The translations under genes and the position numbers were made by a program. The notes beneath the pieces were generated by a model. The model was given only the letters and a program-made list of their open reading frames with translations. It ran no database searches and had not been told where the DNA came from. From assembly GCF_042100115.1 (NCBI RefSeq), contig NC_091276.1, positions 1,302,001 to 1,366,000 of the forward strand: DNA of 64,000 nt. The letters run 5' to 3'. Origin of the DNA: Alternaria dauci (lineage: Eukaryota; Ascomycota; Dothideomycetes; Pleosporales; Pleosporaceae). How positions within the stretch are numbered: the first letter of the stretch is position 1; each line of letters opens with the position of its first letter. Below, one piece after another: positions 21,652 through 32,576 of the stretch.

Positions 21652-21940
21652 GCTGCCGGCTTCTCGTGGACAAACGCTGTGGAAATGGGTATCGCGCGCA
21701 GGGAAGCTGAACAGGACTAGACAAGGAAGCTATGATACATGGTGCAGAGAGCAGTCGAGCATGTCGCGTGTTGACGCTTCTCCCTCACGCACCGCTCGAT
21801 TGGGGATGCGGCGGGTCCATCGTCACTGCCGCGGCGAACGGACGCCAGGGTTCATGCACACTAGCGCCTGCTCCACCAAAATTTTGTGACCATCCGGCGC
21901 ACGCCAGGCCAACCACCACCCCAAACCTCAACACCCCGCC
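21652..21940. promoter_or_regulatory. divergent promoter between SIP3 and KRI1
   Basis: The 289 bp between the two divergent start codons must contain both promoters or leaders. It is GC-rich and no TATA-like box was evident. The assignment follows from gene arrangement only. Confidence 0.5.
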
Positions 21941-23910
21941 ATGGCAGCTACCAAGGAGAAGAAGAAGCCCACCAGCGGCGGCAAGCGCGACCTGGATGCG
22001 ACGAGCGAGCCGCCCACCAAGAAGGCAAAGCTGCTCGACAACACCGACGACGAGGGCTCCGACGGCGATCATGGCCGGGTGTCGCTCAAGGTCAACGAGG
22101 AATACGCTCGCAAATACGAGCACAACAAGAAGCAGGCAGAGAAGTTCCGACGTACGCGCGTTCCGTCTCGAGTCATGTCATGCCCAGCGACTAACTTGAA
22201 GCAGTAGAGGAAAAGTACGGCAAGGACAAGGCCTTCGAAAACGGCGGCGACGAATCCGAAGACTCTGAAGAAGGCGTGGAAGAGGACGATGCGGCTGAAC
22301 TGCTCGACGAGGAACTCGACGAGCAGGTCAATGCTACTCTCCAGGCTCTGCGTGCAAAAGACCCTCGCATCTATAACAAGGAAGCCAAGTTCTACAAGGA
22401 ACTCGAAGACGGCGGAGCAGGCGCTGATGCAAAGAGCAAGGAGCCGTCAATGACACTGCGAGACTACCACACCAAGAATCTTCTCGAGGGAAAGTTTACA
22501 GTTGAAGACGACGACGAAGATGCGCCGCCCAAGACATATGCACAGGAACAAGAGGACGCTAGGCAGGATCTCGTCAAGGCACTCAAGGACGCAGATGAAG
22601 AAGAAGACGACGATTTCATCGTTGCGAAACAGAAGCCGGAGAAGTCCAAGAATGACCGGGTCAAGATCACGGCCGAAGACGTCGAGAAAGCTGACCAGGA
22701 CCCCGAAACATTCTTGTCCAACTTCATGGCGTCTCGCGCTTGGGTGCCCACACAATCTGCCCGCTTCCAACCCCTCATGTCCGATGACGAAGAAGAAGAC
22801 GCTGCTGCCGATGAGTGGGAAAACTCTTACAACCTATACTTTGAGGACACGACCGGCGCAAACGAGAAAATCATGACATATGCGCGTGATGCCGTTGCAA
22901 GCACCACCGTGCGCCGAGACGACAAGACCGGTCGGAAGAAGGCTCGCGAAATGGCCAGGGCCAAGAGAGAAGCCGAACGCAGAGAGAAGGAGCAAGAGCT
23001 TGCACGTCTTCGGAAGCTCAAGATCGAAGACATGGAGAACAAGGTCAAGCAAATCCGCAAAATTGGAGGCCTCAGCGGCAGGGATTTCAAGATAGAGGAG
23101 TGGAAAGATGTATTAGAGGCCGACTGGTCAGACGAGCAGTGGGATGCCGAAATGCAGAAACGCTTCGGCGATGCATACTACGGCGAGGCTGGCGCCGAGG
23201 ACGAGGAAGATGGCGGTAAGAAGAGCAAGAAGCCTAAGAAGCCCAAGTTTGACGACGACATCGAAATCAAGGATCTCGTCCCTGACTTCAAGGACGATTC
23301 TGACGAAGAGCGACCCGACCTTTCATCAGACGAGGACATGCCCGATGCTGGAGCAGAGGTTGACGATGAAGAACAAGAAGAAACTGAAGCCGGTGCATCA
23401 TCCAAGAAGTCGTCCAAGCAGCGGAAACAAGGACGCGCAGAAGCCAAATCCACCGCTCGTCGCGACCGCCGCCTCATAGAAAACCTCGTCAACCAAAACC
23501 TCGAATACGAGGCAGCGCTGGCTTCCAAGCCGTCCAAGGCCGCCTCCCGCTTCCGCTACCGCGAAACATCTCCCACAAGTTTCGGTCTGACTGCGCGCGA
23601 CATTTTGCTCGCAGATGACAAGGCGCTGAACGAATTCGCTGGACTGAAGAAACTAGCAGCGTTTAGAGATCCCGTCAAGAAGAAGAAGGATAAAAAGTTC
23701 CTCAGTAAGAAGGCCCGCCTCAGGCAATGGAGACTAGACACCTTTGGCGATCCAGACGGACCCAAGGGTGGGTTTGAGACTTTGGTTGGCGAAGAAGAGC
23801 CCGCTGCTCCTTCTGGGCGCGACAACGGCAAGGACGGCAACATTGTCCAAGGCGAGAAGAAAAAGAAGAAGAGGAGCCGCAAGAGGAAGGCTGCTGCTGT
23901 AGAAGCATAA
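21941..23910 (+). CDS. KRI1: Kri1 homologue, nucleolar factor for 40S ribosome biogenesis
   Basis: Two exons: 21941-22151 and 22205-23910, giving 638 aa. Kri1 binds Krr1 and is needed for 18S rRNA processing in the nucleolus. The sequence is strongly acidic/basic. A Lys-rich N terminus (KEKKKPTSGGKRDLDA) is followed by NEEYARKYEHNKKQAEKFR, the acidic region and the segment KDPRIYNKEAKFYKE. Conserved central stretches are MTLRDYHTKNLLEG and the R/K/E-rich helix ending KVKQIRKIGGLSGRDFKIEE. The C-terminal Kri1 domain includes NLEYEAALASKPSKAASRFR, SPTSFGLTARDILLADD and FLSKKARLRQWRLDTFGDP, and the protein ends in a basic tail KKKKKRSRKRKA that should act as a nuclear/nucleolar signal. The intron (22152-22204) has a CTAAC branch point and restores EKFRLEEKYGKD. 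Confidence 0.93.
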
Positions 23911-24875
23911 TCTTTTCTCTAGCTAGTCTACTTGTATACCACTGCTGTACCAAATCAATCCTTTTGGGGCCCCAATGTTCTTCTACATTATTATTCGTTT
24001 GTTGCGTGCGACATCGCTCGACATTGGTATCATGCAACATGCACATATCCCCCTGATATCATACCATTGTAGCCCTGCTGCTCACACCACAAGACTCTCG
24101 CTGAAACTTGCCTATTCGCTTCTTCAGGGTCAAATAAAGCAAAGAAGATACGTGATACGAGGATATTAGCCTAGATAGGAACGACGTGGAATTAAGAAAA
24201 AAAAACGTCCCAGGACCAGGGAGCGGGACGCTCAAGGAGGGAGCGGGCCGCCTGGGATCTTGAACAAAAATAAAAGGCATGTCCGTTTGGAAACGGAAAA
24301 AGGAGGTGTGAACGTAGGGTCAGGGCAGCCTGCTGGAGTACGCGACATTTCCTTTGTTTTTCTGGGGAGGCTGAGCGACACAACGAGGGCGTGCTTTTTT
24401 CCCTTCCTGCCGCCTGCGTGGACTGTATTTTAGGGGTTCGCGTTAGATTACCGCAGCTACGACAGTGATACGTGGCAGACTAGAGGCAGGTAGCTATTGT
24501 TGGGAAGTCATATCGTATTGTCATCATCACACGTTGCAACTCAGTATTGGAAATGGGATGGTTTATTGATGGGCTATTACTTAGCCTGGCAAGCGCATGC
24601 TGGTCCTTCAACTACCTAGAGAATCAGCAGTCCCAGCTCCTAAACATGCCGTATGCGGAAGGTATCATGTATCGTCGTGGAGAGCAGTAGGACTGGTTGG
24701 AAATTCCTTTCCGCATCCCGAGTACTGCACTTAGCCGTGTGATGGGAGTGGACTCGAGATAGTATCGTCCAATTTCGGGATATTTGTCGTGCGATTGTAA
24801 CAGTGATATCAGACGGACGAATGTCAATATCGGGTATGGTAGGGTCGCACAGTGGTGGCACAAAGCTCGAGGGCT
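23911..24875. other. convergent intergenic region
   Basis: The 965 bp lie between the KRI1 and RAD23 3' ends. There are A-rich and T-rich runs (for example 24195-24205) that could take part in 3' end formation. No gene or RNA was recognised. Confidence 0.5.
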
Positions 24876-26246
24876 CTACTGATCGTCCGCATCGTCGGGC
24901 TGGTCGAAGAGGAAGTTTGCGGCCAGCTCCTCGTTCTTGTCGCATGCGAAATAGGCCTGGATGACGAGATCGCGTTCAAAGCCGAGGCGACACAGGCGCT
25001 CAATAGCCTCGCGCTCCTCCTCGGTTACGGAGATGGCCTGGGCACCGGGCGGCAGAGGCGCATCCTCGTCTGCGTCCTCTGCGAGGAGCTGCAGGAACTG
25101 CTCGGGGTTGCTTGCGATCATCTGCGCCAACTGAGGGTTACCTGCGCCGACCTGCTGTAGAATGGGCTCAAGCATTTGTGGCTGCTGTTGTACGACTTGT
25201 CGTAGCTGCTGGAACTGCGGGTTGTTGCGCAAGAAGTCGAGAGAGTTGGCGTTGAGCGCACCGGCCCCAGCACCGCCTCCAGTACCACCAGAGCGAGCAC
25301 CACCACCACCTCCGCGATTCTGAGCAGCCTGGGCAGCGGCCTCGAACAGGTTCATCGGCTCGTCACCTCCGGAAGGCGCGTTCCCGGTGGGCGCGGGCGC
25401 ATCTGTGTTGCCTTGGAGGGGCGTGGGCGAGGTCGGAGCACGGGCTTGTGCTTGTTGTGCCTGCTCCTGGAGCGCGCTCTCTGGGATACCCTAGAATGGC
25501 GTTAGAACGTGTCTGAATGTCAGGAGCATCGCTTGTCCTACAGTCAGAAGATACTCAACCGCGCGGTCGGGGTTGAAGAAGGCAGCGCGCATGGCCCGGT
25601 CAATGTCGGCCCTTGCGAAACCCATGCTCTCCATGTTCGCAATGGCGGCCTCGCGCTCTCCACCCATAGTCAGAGCCGAGGGGTCATTGAAGCGCTCGCC
25701 GGACGCCTGTGCCGGTGCTGGCGATGGTGTAGCGGGGGCGTTCTGTGTGCTGGATGAAGGTGCCGGGGCGGCAGGAGCTGCGGGCGTCTGGGCTGCTGCT
25801 GCTGCTGGGGCAGGTGTGGACGGCGCTGCCCTGCTTGTCGACGCAGCGGCCTTTGGCTTGGAGACCATGCAGACGATGAAGCCCTTCTCCTCAATGTTGT
25901 ACGACTCGACCGTGTTGGCATCTTGCAGGATCTTGCCTATGGTCTTGTGTCAGCGACTGGACTGTAGCTGCCGGGTGCGGCTGCAAGCTTACCAGAGTAA
26001 ATGAGCTTCTGCTGAGGAACTTCCCAGCCCTTCTCTGCCTGGATCTTGGACTTGAGAGCGCCAATCTAGTGCGTGTGTTAGCATATGGTTGCGATGAATT
26101 TCGACCTGTGGCGGGTCTGCGCACCGTTTCCGAAGGCTCGGCCTCGATGACGAACTTGTTCTGCTTGAGGTCCTGCAGAGAGGTTAGCTGTGGCTCGGTG
26201 GCGGCCGAGCGTGCAGCAAGGAACATGCCTTGAATGTGATCTTCAT
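24876..26246 (-). CDS. RAD23: Rad23 homologue, UBL-UBA DNA-repair and proteasome shuttle protein
   Basis: Five exons: 26246-26229, 26172-26125, 26065-25993, 25936-25542 and 25490-24876, giving 382 aa. Rad23 binds Rad4 in nucleotide excision repair and carries ubiquitinated proteins to the proteasome. The UBL covers about residues 1-75 (MKITFKDLKQNKFVIEAE, KSKIQAEKGWEVPQQKLIYS, KGFIVCMVSK). An Ala/Pro/Ser linker precedes UBA1 (MESMGFARADIDRAMRAAFF). The XPC-binding domain follows (LRNNPQFQQLRQVVQQQPQM), and UBA2 is C-terminal (AIERLCRLGFERDLVIQAYF), with the protein ending FDQPDDADDQ. The first exon is only 18 nt, and its intron starts with GC (AAG|GCATGT), with a CTAAC branch point and CTGCAG acceptor; other introns are GT...AG. 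All boundaries are fixed by the well-known protein sequence pattern. Confidence 0.95.
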
Positions 26247-28280
26247 CTTGGCGGTTGCTGTGTGCGTGGTTGAAGATGGCGCTGTGTCGGGTGGGGTGTT
26301 GATGTTCAAGACGAGGTAGTGGGGATGATGAGGCACTTCCACTTCTTGGCGGGGTTTAGTAGTACCTGAGCAGTGAGAGAAGGTGGCAGCAGGAGCGGGC
26401 TGGACGAAATAGCCGTGGTCTTTTTATCCTTTCAAAGCGTGCTTCGTTTGCTCAGAAGACTGTGAAAACTGCGAAAACAAAGTCCGTTGGTGGTAGGCTA
26501 GGCAGCATCTCTGTCGTCAACCACTTTGCCATCGCATGCGCCACAGCCAGCTTACCGCCACAGACGTGTGGCACATTATAGGCTCCAGGCACGCATCTGC
26601 ATCCATGCATCGACGGACAAGATGCAGCTCAGTGCCAAAGCGAACGCGAAGACCCCTAAACCTCTACCTCGGTATGGACGTACCCCCACACACCTACATA
26701 CACACCACAGTCACGGGACTTTTGTTTTTTGTAGCGAATGCTGACATCCAGCTCAGGGCTCGCGCATCCATTGCAGGGCCCCCAACGGCCAGAACACGGC
26801 CAGTGACGCAACAGCAGATCGCCCAGCCGCAGCTTCATCTCCTCCCCGGCCTAGTGGGCTGACATCCATCAACACACGGCACGCTTCCAGATGTCGCGCA
26901 CAAACACCTCCAAAAAACCGGACAGGGTTGCTGTCATCGTCGTCGCCCAGCCATCTGCAGCACATCCGGCCGGCCCTTTGTTTCAATCGCCGCCCATGAG
27001 TCGCCAATGATGAAGCGAGGGCACCCGTTTCACCGCCATAGCAAACTCTGGCTAGGACACGCCGACTGTATGACTGTCGCCTATTGTTATGCTGTGACCT
27101 CCGCGCTGCACAAGGGCGACTATCGTCGGTCGCACCTCCGTAACGACCCCTCGAGCGCTTACATGGCAGATTGAGCGAGGCTCCACAGCTCATCAGTCCT
27201 GCAAATTGTCCGAACGCCATCTTGTATCGTTGTTTGTTGTGTCTGCCGAACGCATAGCCAAAACAACGCGTAAGGAAATGAAGGGCTAAACTTACCGCAG
27301 CTCCACACCTTAAACTTTGACAGGCAGGCCCTTGAACTGCTTCCGGCCCTCGACGCCTGAGCCGGCCAGGCCTGCTATTGGTCGCCTCTGCTCGTGTTTC
27401 GAAAAGACAAACTGTTTTTCTTCTTTTGCATCAGATTCCAGTGCATCCGGCACCAGTGCCAGCACGCTGATTCATAGGCATGCCATCATACTCTCAGCTC
27501 TGCGGCCAAGCTACTGCATTCTGCTGTGCCAATGTCGCATGGCCATGCCTGGGGACTCGGTGCCCATGCCTTGAGGTCGTGCAGCGCCATGCTGGACAGA
27601 TGCTTGCGTGCATCCCAGCGTACTAGTAGGGGTTTCCCCGTTTGTCCTACGCGTGTTGCAGGCCGGTCCACGAAACAATGGGCACACATCAGCCCTCTCG
27701 ACTTCTTCTAAATTTATTATTACTTCTCGTCCCTCCCCACATGCTCTCCCCTCTTCACGCCGCCGTCCTGTCCCTTTTTCGTCGCTACATCGCTCGTCAA
27801 CCAGTCGTTGGTCGTCGGCCTCCAACGCTCGCTTCCCCAAACCCATCGTAATCCGTAGTCGCCTACCGAGGATCGGCCAGCCATAACGTACATACTATAT
27901 CCGGCATAGACCCGCATCAGCCACGCCCCGTAACGGCTTGCTCGACTATAGTAGCTGCAGCTATACAGCCGCATTATTTCCTGCAACGCGTTCGTCTCGC
28001 GTGTATTCGGTTTCGCGCCTCTCCACAGCAACAACACTGGGGCTCCATCTTGCATTTCAACCGATAGTTCACCCACTTCTCTGCAGCATCCCCTTTGGCG
28101 CCACTCAACCAAAACCAATTAACGATAATCCCCCCCGGAAACCCCTGGTACTATAATACGACTATACCTGCTGCTGTCTGCTCGATACCTCGAGGTTCTC
28201 TGGGCTGACTGTCGCCTTTCCACCAACAGCACTCAGGCTGGGGTTTGAGCTGGCCAATAACCTCGCACAATCTTTCCATC
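26247..28280. other. 2-kb intergenic region with pyrimidine-rich leader
   Basis: The region lies between divergent RAD23 and the four-TM gene and contains only short frames. From about 27690 to 28280 the plus strand is C/T-rich with many TCC/CTC runs, typical of a fungal promoter and 5' leader for the downstream gene. No RNA gene was recognised. Confidence 0.5.
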
Positions 28281-29690
28281 ATGTTACAGTCTCGGAAATT
28301 CTACCTTTCTCTTGTCGGCGTTGTTGCATGGTCAAGCACGGCTGCAGACTCAATCTTGTCTGTTCTGGAAGCAGCATCGTTTTCTTCGGCTCAATCCTCC
28401 CTCGTCAACATTGCTGCTGTGGCAGGCACTGTCGATGTTGTCTCTCTCTGCTGCATCGGCTTCTACATGTTCCATAATGTAGGAGATGTCCGTGGAGCAC
28501 TGGAACGATCAGGCCGGGCGAGAAGGGCTCTTGTAGGCATTAGCGTCCTTATATCAGGCGCTGCGCTGGTACTTTCCCTCATCCTGATCATCATGATCAA
28601 GTCGAGATGGGCAGAAGTTACTGCTGGCCCCCTCAGTGGGCCTGTCTCAGACTGGGACAGCCATGTCTCAGGTCAAATAGCAGCCTGGGTCATTTCTTGC
28701 CTCAGTCAGATTGTCCTGTACACTTCGTCCCTGTGGAACCGCAAGACACCCAAAGTGCAAACCGTCATCATATCAGGTCCTCGTGACTCTGTCATGAGTG
28801 AGCTGCGAACTTCACGCCCAAGCAATCTCCACTTCGTAGAGCCAGTCCAACCTTCGTCTCCATTGGCCGCTCACCAGCAACCCGAGACCCTGGGAGCCTT
28901 GCCCTCGCCCACCTTCTCCACTCGGTCATCACAGTCACTTAAATCTTTCCGGAATTCTCTTCGCCATGTGGTCCGCCCAGTCACGTCGCGCACCACACTC
29001 ATTAGCCAGAAATCTTCTACCAAAGACACGCCAGTCAGCATTTACTCAAATCGACAATCAATCGATACTATCTCCCACTCAGATGGTTTCGATAGCTGGG
29101 ACACGAGCAGCGTAAGCCTTCCGGTGCGCGATGTCGTTCTGCAAGCAGTACCATCAAGAGGCACGACCTTGGAGCCAATTCCTGGTAGTCGCCCGAATTC
29201 GCCCGCGCGTGCATTGGACGGTCCCTTCCTCTCAGAGCTTCCCGAAGAGGATGACGAAGACTTAGCTCCCCCTCCCAGGATGATGCCAGACATTTCACGT
29301 CCCCCTAGTCCGGCATGCAGCGAGGCTCATATCCATCCGCTGTTCAGGTCAGAAAGTCCGTCTGGTCTGCCACCTCCAGCAGCAACGCCTGGTACCAGCA
29401 TCATGGCCAGCCCATACTCAAATCAGGCCATTGCATGCCCTCCACGATCATTTAGTCGAATGAGGTCGAGCAGTAATCTCAGCCAAACCGCAATAGGTCC
29501 TCCCTCTCTTCACCAGGCCAGGAGCTTCACTCGCGAACGCGCGTCAAGCCTACAGTCCAAGTCTAGGAGTCCGTCCCCTCCTAGTCGGGTAATGACACCT
29601 CCAATCCCCGACTTCGTGCTTAACTCGTCTCCACGAAGCAGCATGAGCGGCTCCCGCCGAGTCGCCCTGCAGTACTCCCCAGATCGATGA
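28281..29690 (+). CDS. four-TM membrane protein with long Ser/Pro-rich cytosolic tail, unknown function
   Basis: A single-exon frame of 469 aa from the ATG at 28281. The N-terminal about 160 residues contain four hydrophobic segments: FYLSLVGVVAWSSTA; LVNIAAVAGTVDVVSLCCIG; ALVGISVLISGAALVLSLIL; and IAAWVISCLSQIVLYTSSLW. The remaining roughly 300 residues are disordered and rich in Ser, Pro and Arg. They contain many SP/RSxS-type motifs (SRPNSPARA, RSESPSGLPPP, QSKSRSPSPPSR) that could be phosphorylated. The composition suggests a plasma-membrane or vacuolar protein with a regulated tail. I do not recognise the family. No splice sites are needed to read the frame. Confidence 0.75.
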   Translation: MLQSRKFYLSLVGVVAWSSTAADSILSVLEAASFSSAQSSLVNIAAVAGTVDVVSLCCIGFYMFHNVGDVRGALERSGRARRALVGISVLISGAALVLSLILIIMIKSRWAEVTAGPLSGPVSDWDSHVSGQIAAWVISCLSQIVLYTSSLWNRKTPKVQTVIISGPRDSVMSELRTSRPSNLHFVEPVQPSSPLAAHQQPETLGALPSPTFSTRSSQSLKSFRNSLRHVVRPVTSRTTLISQKSSTKDTPVSIYSNRQSIDTISHSDGFDSWDTSSVSLPVRDVVLQAVPSRGTTLEPIPGSRPNSPARALDGPFLSELPEEDDEDLAPPPRMMPDISRPPSPACSEAHIHPLFRSESPSGLPPPAATPGTSIMASPYSNQAIACPPRSFSRMRSSSNLSQTAIGPPSLHQARSFTRERASSLQSKSRSPSPPSRVMTPPIPDFVLNSSPRSSMSGSRRVALQYSPDR

Positions 29691-32576
29691 TTGATCTAAC
29701 CCTATTCCATAGACATCACCCATGTCATATGCAAGATTGTAATGTCTCTACACGTCTCTACGATACGATTTTCCTAGCTTTCCATACCCTTGGTGTTTCC
29801 TTCATGTTGTATATTCCATTCTGTCAGTCGCTCTCGCCCTTATAGGGGTTTGATCGAGCATTGAGCGTTTTCGCATCGCAGCTTCATTAGGTTTGGGCTC
29901 CAGCATACGGGGCTGTTTTGAGCGGACAGAATCTTTCATCGTATGTACTATCTTGCTTGTTTGCTAGTAAATTGGTGGCGTACTACAAAGAACGGACTTT
30001 CGGATCGGATAAGAACGGAAGAGCGGAAGTAAGCCGCAAGGCAAGGCATTATACCCAAAACAATACAAAAATTCTGACTTGAATGGATACGAACTCTAAC
30101 CCCTCCGACTTTTGTATGCGAACTATTATCGCGAACTATTGTCCTCTTCTCTCCCATCTGCAAAGTCTTTCAACCCTTCAGACCCTTCAAACCTTCCTTC
30201 ACCGAAGCTTTCAGCCCCGATTTCAACAGTTCCTTACTACGATGGCGCTACATGACTGACGCCAACGCCCATTGATGCAATAGCATGCATCATGCCAGCG
30301 GAAACTTATTTGCCAGCCCCACACAGCGCGTCTTTAGGAAGCGAATAACAACAACATGGGAGATCCCCGCTTCACATCGCCGTTGAAAGGGCCCGAATAC
30401 GTGCTTCATTTGCGAACCTAATGGACGGCCGTTGATGGCGAGCGTGTGGGGAGATGAATGATGACGAATCCGGGCGTGATTGCACCGAGTGCCATGTGCA
30501 CGCCGGGTTTTGCGGATATGACATCCTGACCAGGCGCATGGGTGCCTTTTTTTCTGCGCTCAAGTTACGACGATGGTAGACAAGTGATTGCAAAGGCAGA
30601 GTGAACGCGTGGTATCGTATCGATGAGAGGATGTTCAATGTTAAGGTTTTCGGCGGTAAACATACGGTTTGTTGGATTTTGGGACTATTGGATGTAAGCA
30701 GGCAGTACAGAATACAGAGTCTATCTGAATGATCGGATTCTATCTTGTCGAACAAGTATCCCTATATTCGGTATGTTCAGCTAGATAACTCGTGGAGTGG
30801 CGTGCTTCTTGACTGCATATCATCCTGAAAGATGGCAGCACCACAGTGGCAGCGAGATTACAGCACTTCTACAGTAGGGGGGAGAATGAAACTGACAAGA
30901 GCTGCGCACAGGGAGACGTAGTAGCAATCAGTGCCGACGTTGACAAAAGGGAGCACAAGGGTTTCTTTGGTGTTGGGATGCCGATTGAACAACCCGTGGC
31001 GTGTTCAACCGCTCTCGCTTGTCCTGTGGCGCTTTTGACGTTGCAGGTATCTATTGCACCGTTGTACACAGCATGCAGCATCAGCAACAAGGGCTCCATG
31101 ATAGGTCCAATCACACAGTCAGCGCAACATGCTTCGGAAAGAAGCCACGGCAACAGGTGAGATTCAGAACAGCTCGTTGACAGAAGGTTTTTTGAAAACT
31201 CTTTGCCTCGTAAGACCTATTTACGTGCGATGCGCTGCAAGGCGCTCGATGAATGCATGCTGCGCCCCATCCTTGGCGACAAGCTGTGTATCGGCTGGAG
31301 AGCATTGTAGCAGAACGCGAGAGTACATGTCTTTTTTAGCACCAAGCACTTGATGTGTTCGTTTTTGCGTTACCACCCTCAGATGGAAGGGGGCAGGGGC
31401 AATGGTGACGATTCGGGAGGATCGTCCCGTCTAGCGCTGCGGCTAATGACGTGCGACGTGAAACCTGGATGAAGCAACTTGGAAAGCTTCCAGAAGGTGC
31501 ACCGGATGCTTCGAAGAGATTAAGATGCTGTGATGGGAAGGACAGTAGGGCACACGCGATGACTTTCGTGCGCGGCACGGTGGCGGCGGGAGCGATCCAT
31601 ATGAGGGATGCACGTAATCTGGGTGTCTGGGTCATTGCCGTCTTTGGTTGGTGTGCTGCATCAGAAGACTCAAGGCGCAGAACCAACAACGCCGTCAATA
31701 CAGGCTACTAGCCATAGAAATTACGGTAGAGCATCCATCTAAGCCGCCTACCAACTGAGTGAACGCCCAGGTCCTATTGTACAGTATCTCACTGCGATTG
31801 CTGCAGGTGAAGAGCGCTGTCATTCGTGGACTCATATCCCAATCCGGCAAGGCGCGAAGTCTGACCAAGGATCTCACAAGAGCTTCATCTTCATGCGTCG
31901 GAGGAACGCGATTTTCAACACCCTCGACAGTCTCTGGAGCGTACGTTACAAGTGCGATCTCTTTGATATCTTGTTACCTTGATATATCCGAGCATCTGTC
32001 CCTTCCAACACCTCTGCTCCACAGTGCCACACGAAGCATTCCTTCTGCAGGGTTATTTCTCTCTTGCGAGCACCCACAACCTCGTTTTCGACAAGCAAAC
32101 CGCGTTCAAAACACCTGAACATCGCTCTGTATCGCCCTGAAAGCTGTTCATGAATTCGCGGCTCGTTGATTTGGACTTCGCGTCACGTTGTCAAGCAAGT
32201 CACCGTACTCACTGAGGCGACTTGTCATAGTAAGTACTTCACATCCGCCACTCAACTTGCGCAAAACCACAGTACGAATTTGATGAATCTACACGATAGT
32301 ACTAGCACAACGCGATGGAATTACTTAGGCGTTGTCCATTCCCGGTGCTACTTCCACCAACTGCTGACACGTTTTGCTGACAGCTCAATCATCGCTCTAC
32401 CTACCACGCCAGGAAGTGACGATATCAGATACTAACTGAGCATCACATCTTGGACCCGTAAGTTCGAAGTGTCCTACCTGAAAGCTAGCTTCAGCTTCTG
32501 CTGCCATCCATCATGTCATGATTCCAGGCTAATGGCCGGCTCGCCAGGTCGCTACCTACGGGTCTCACTCAACAAC
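29691..32576. other. 2.9-kb region without a supportable gene
   Basis: Only short frames are present, none with family resemblance. The last few hundred bases are probably the promoter and leader of the next gene and include several small upstream ORFs. No repeat or RNA was recognised. Confidence 0.45.

Noticed and set aside
21026..21889. 287-codon open frame on the plus strand opposite the SIP3 N terminus
   Set aside because: It is antisense to the conserved BAR region, has no family resemblance and is explained by the GC-rich codon use of SIP3.
31690..31765. Possible tRNA-like segment with an ACTCAGTTGGTAG D-arm-like string on the minus strand
   Set aside because: No matching acceptor, anticodon and T stems could be built around it.
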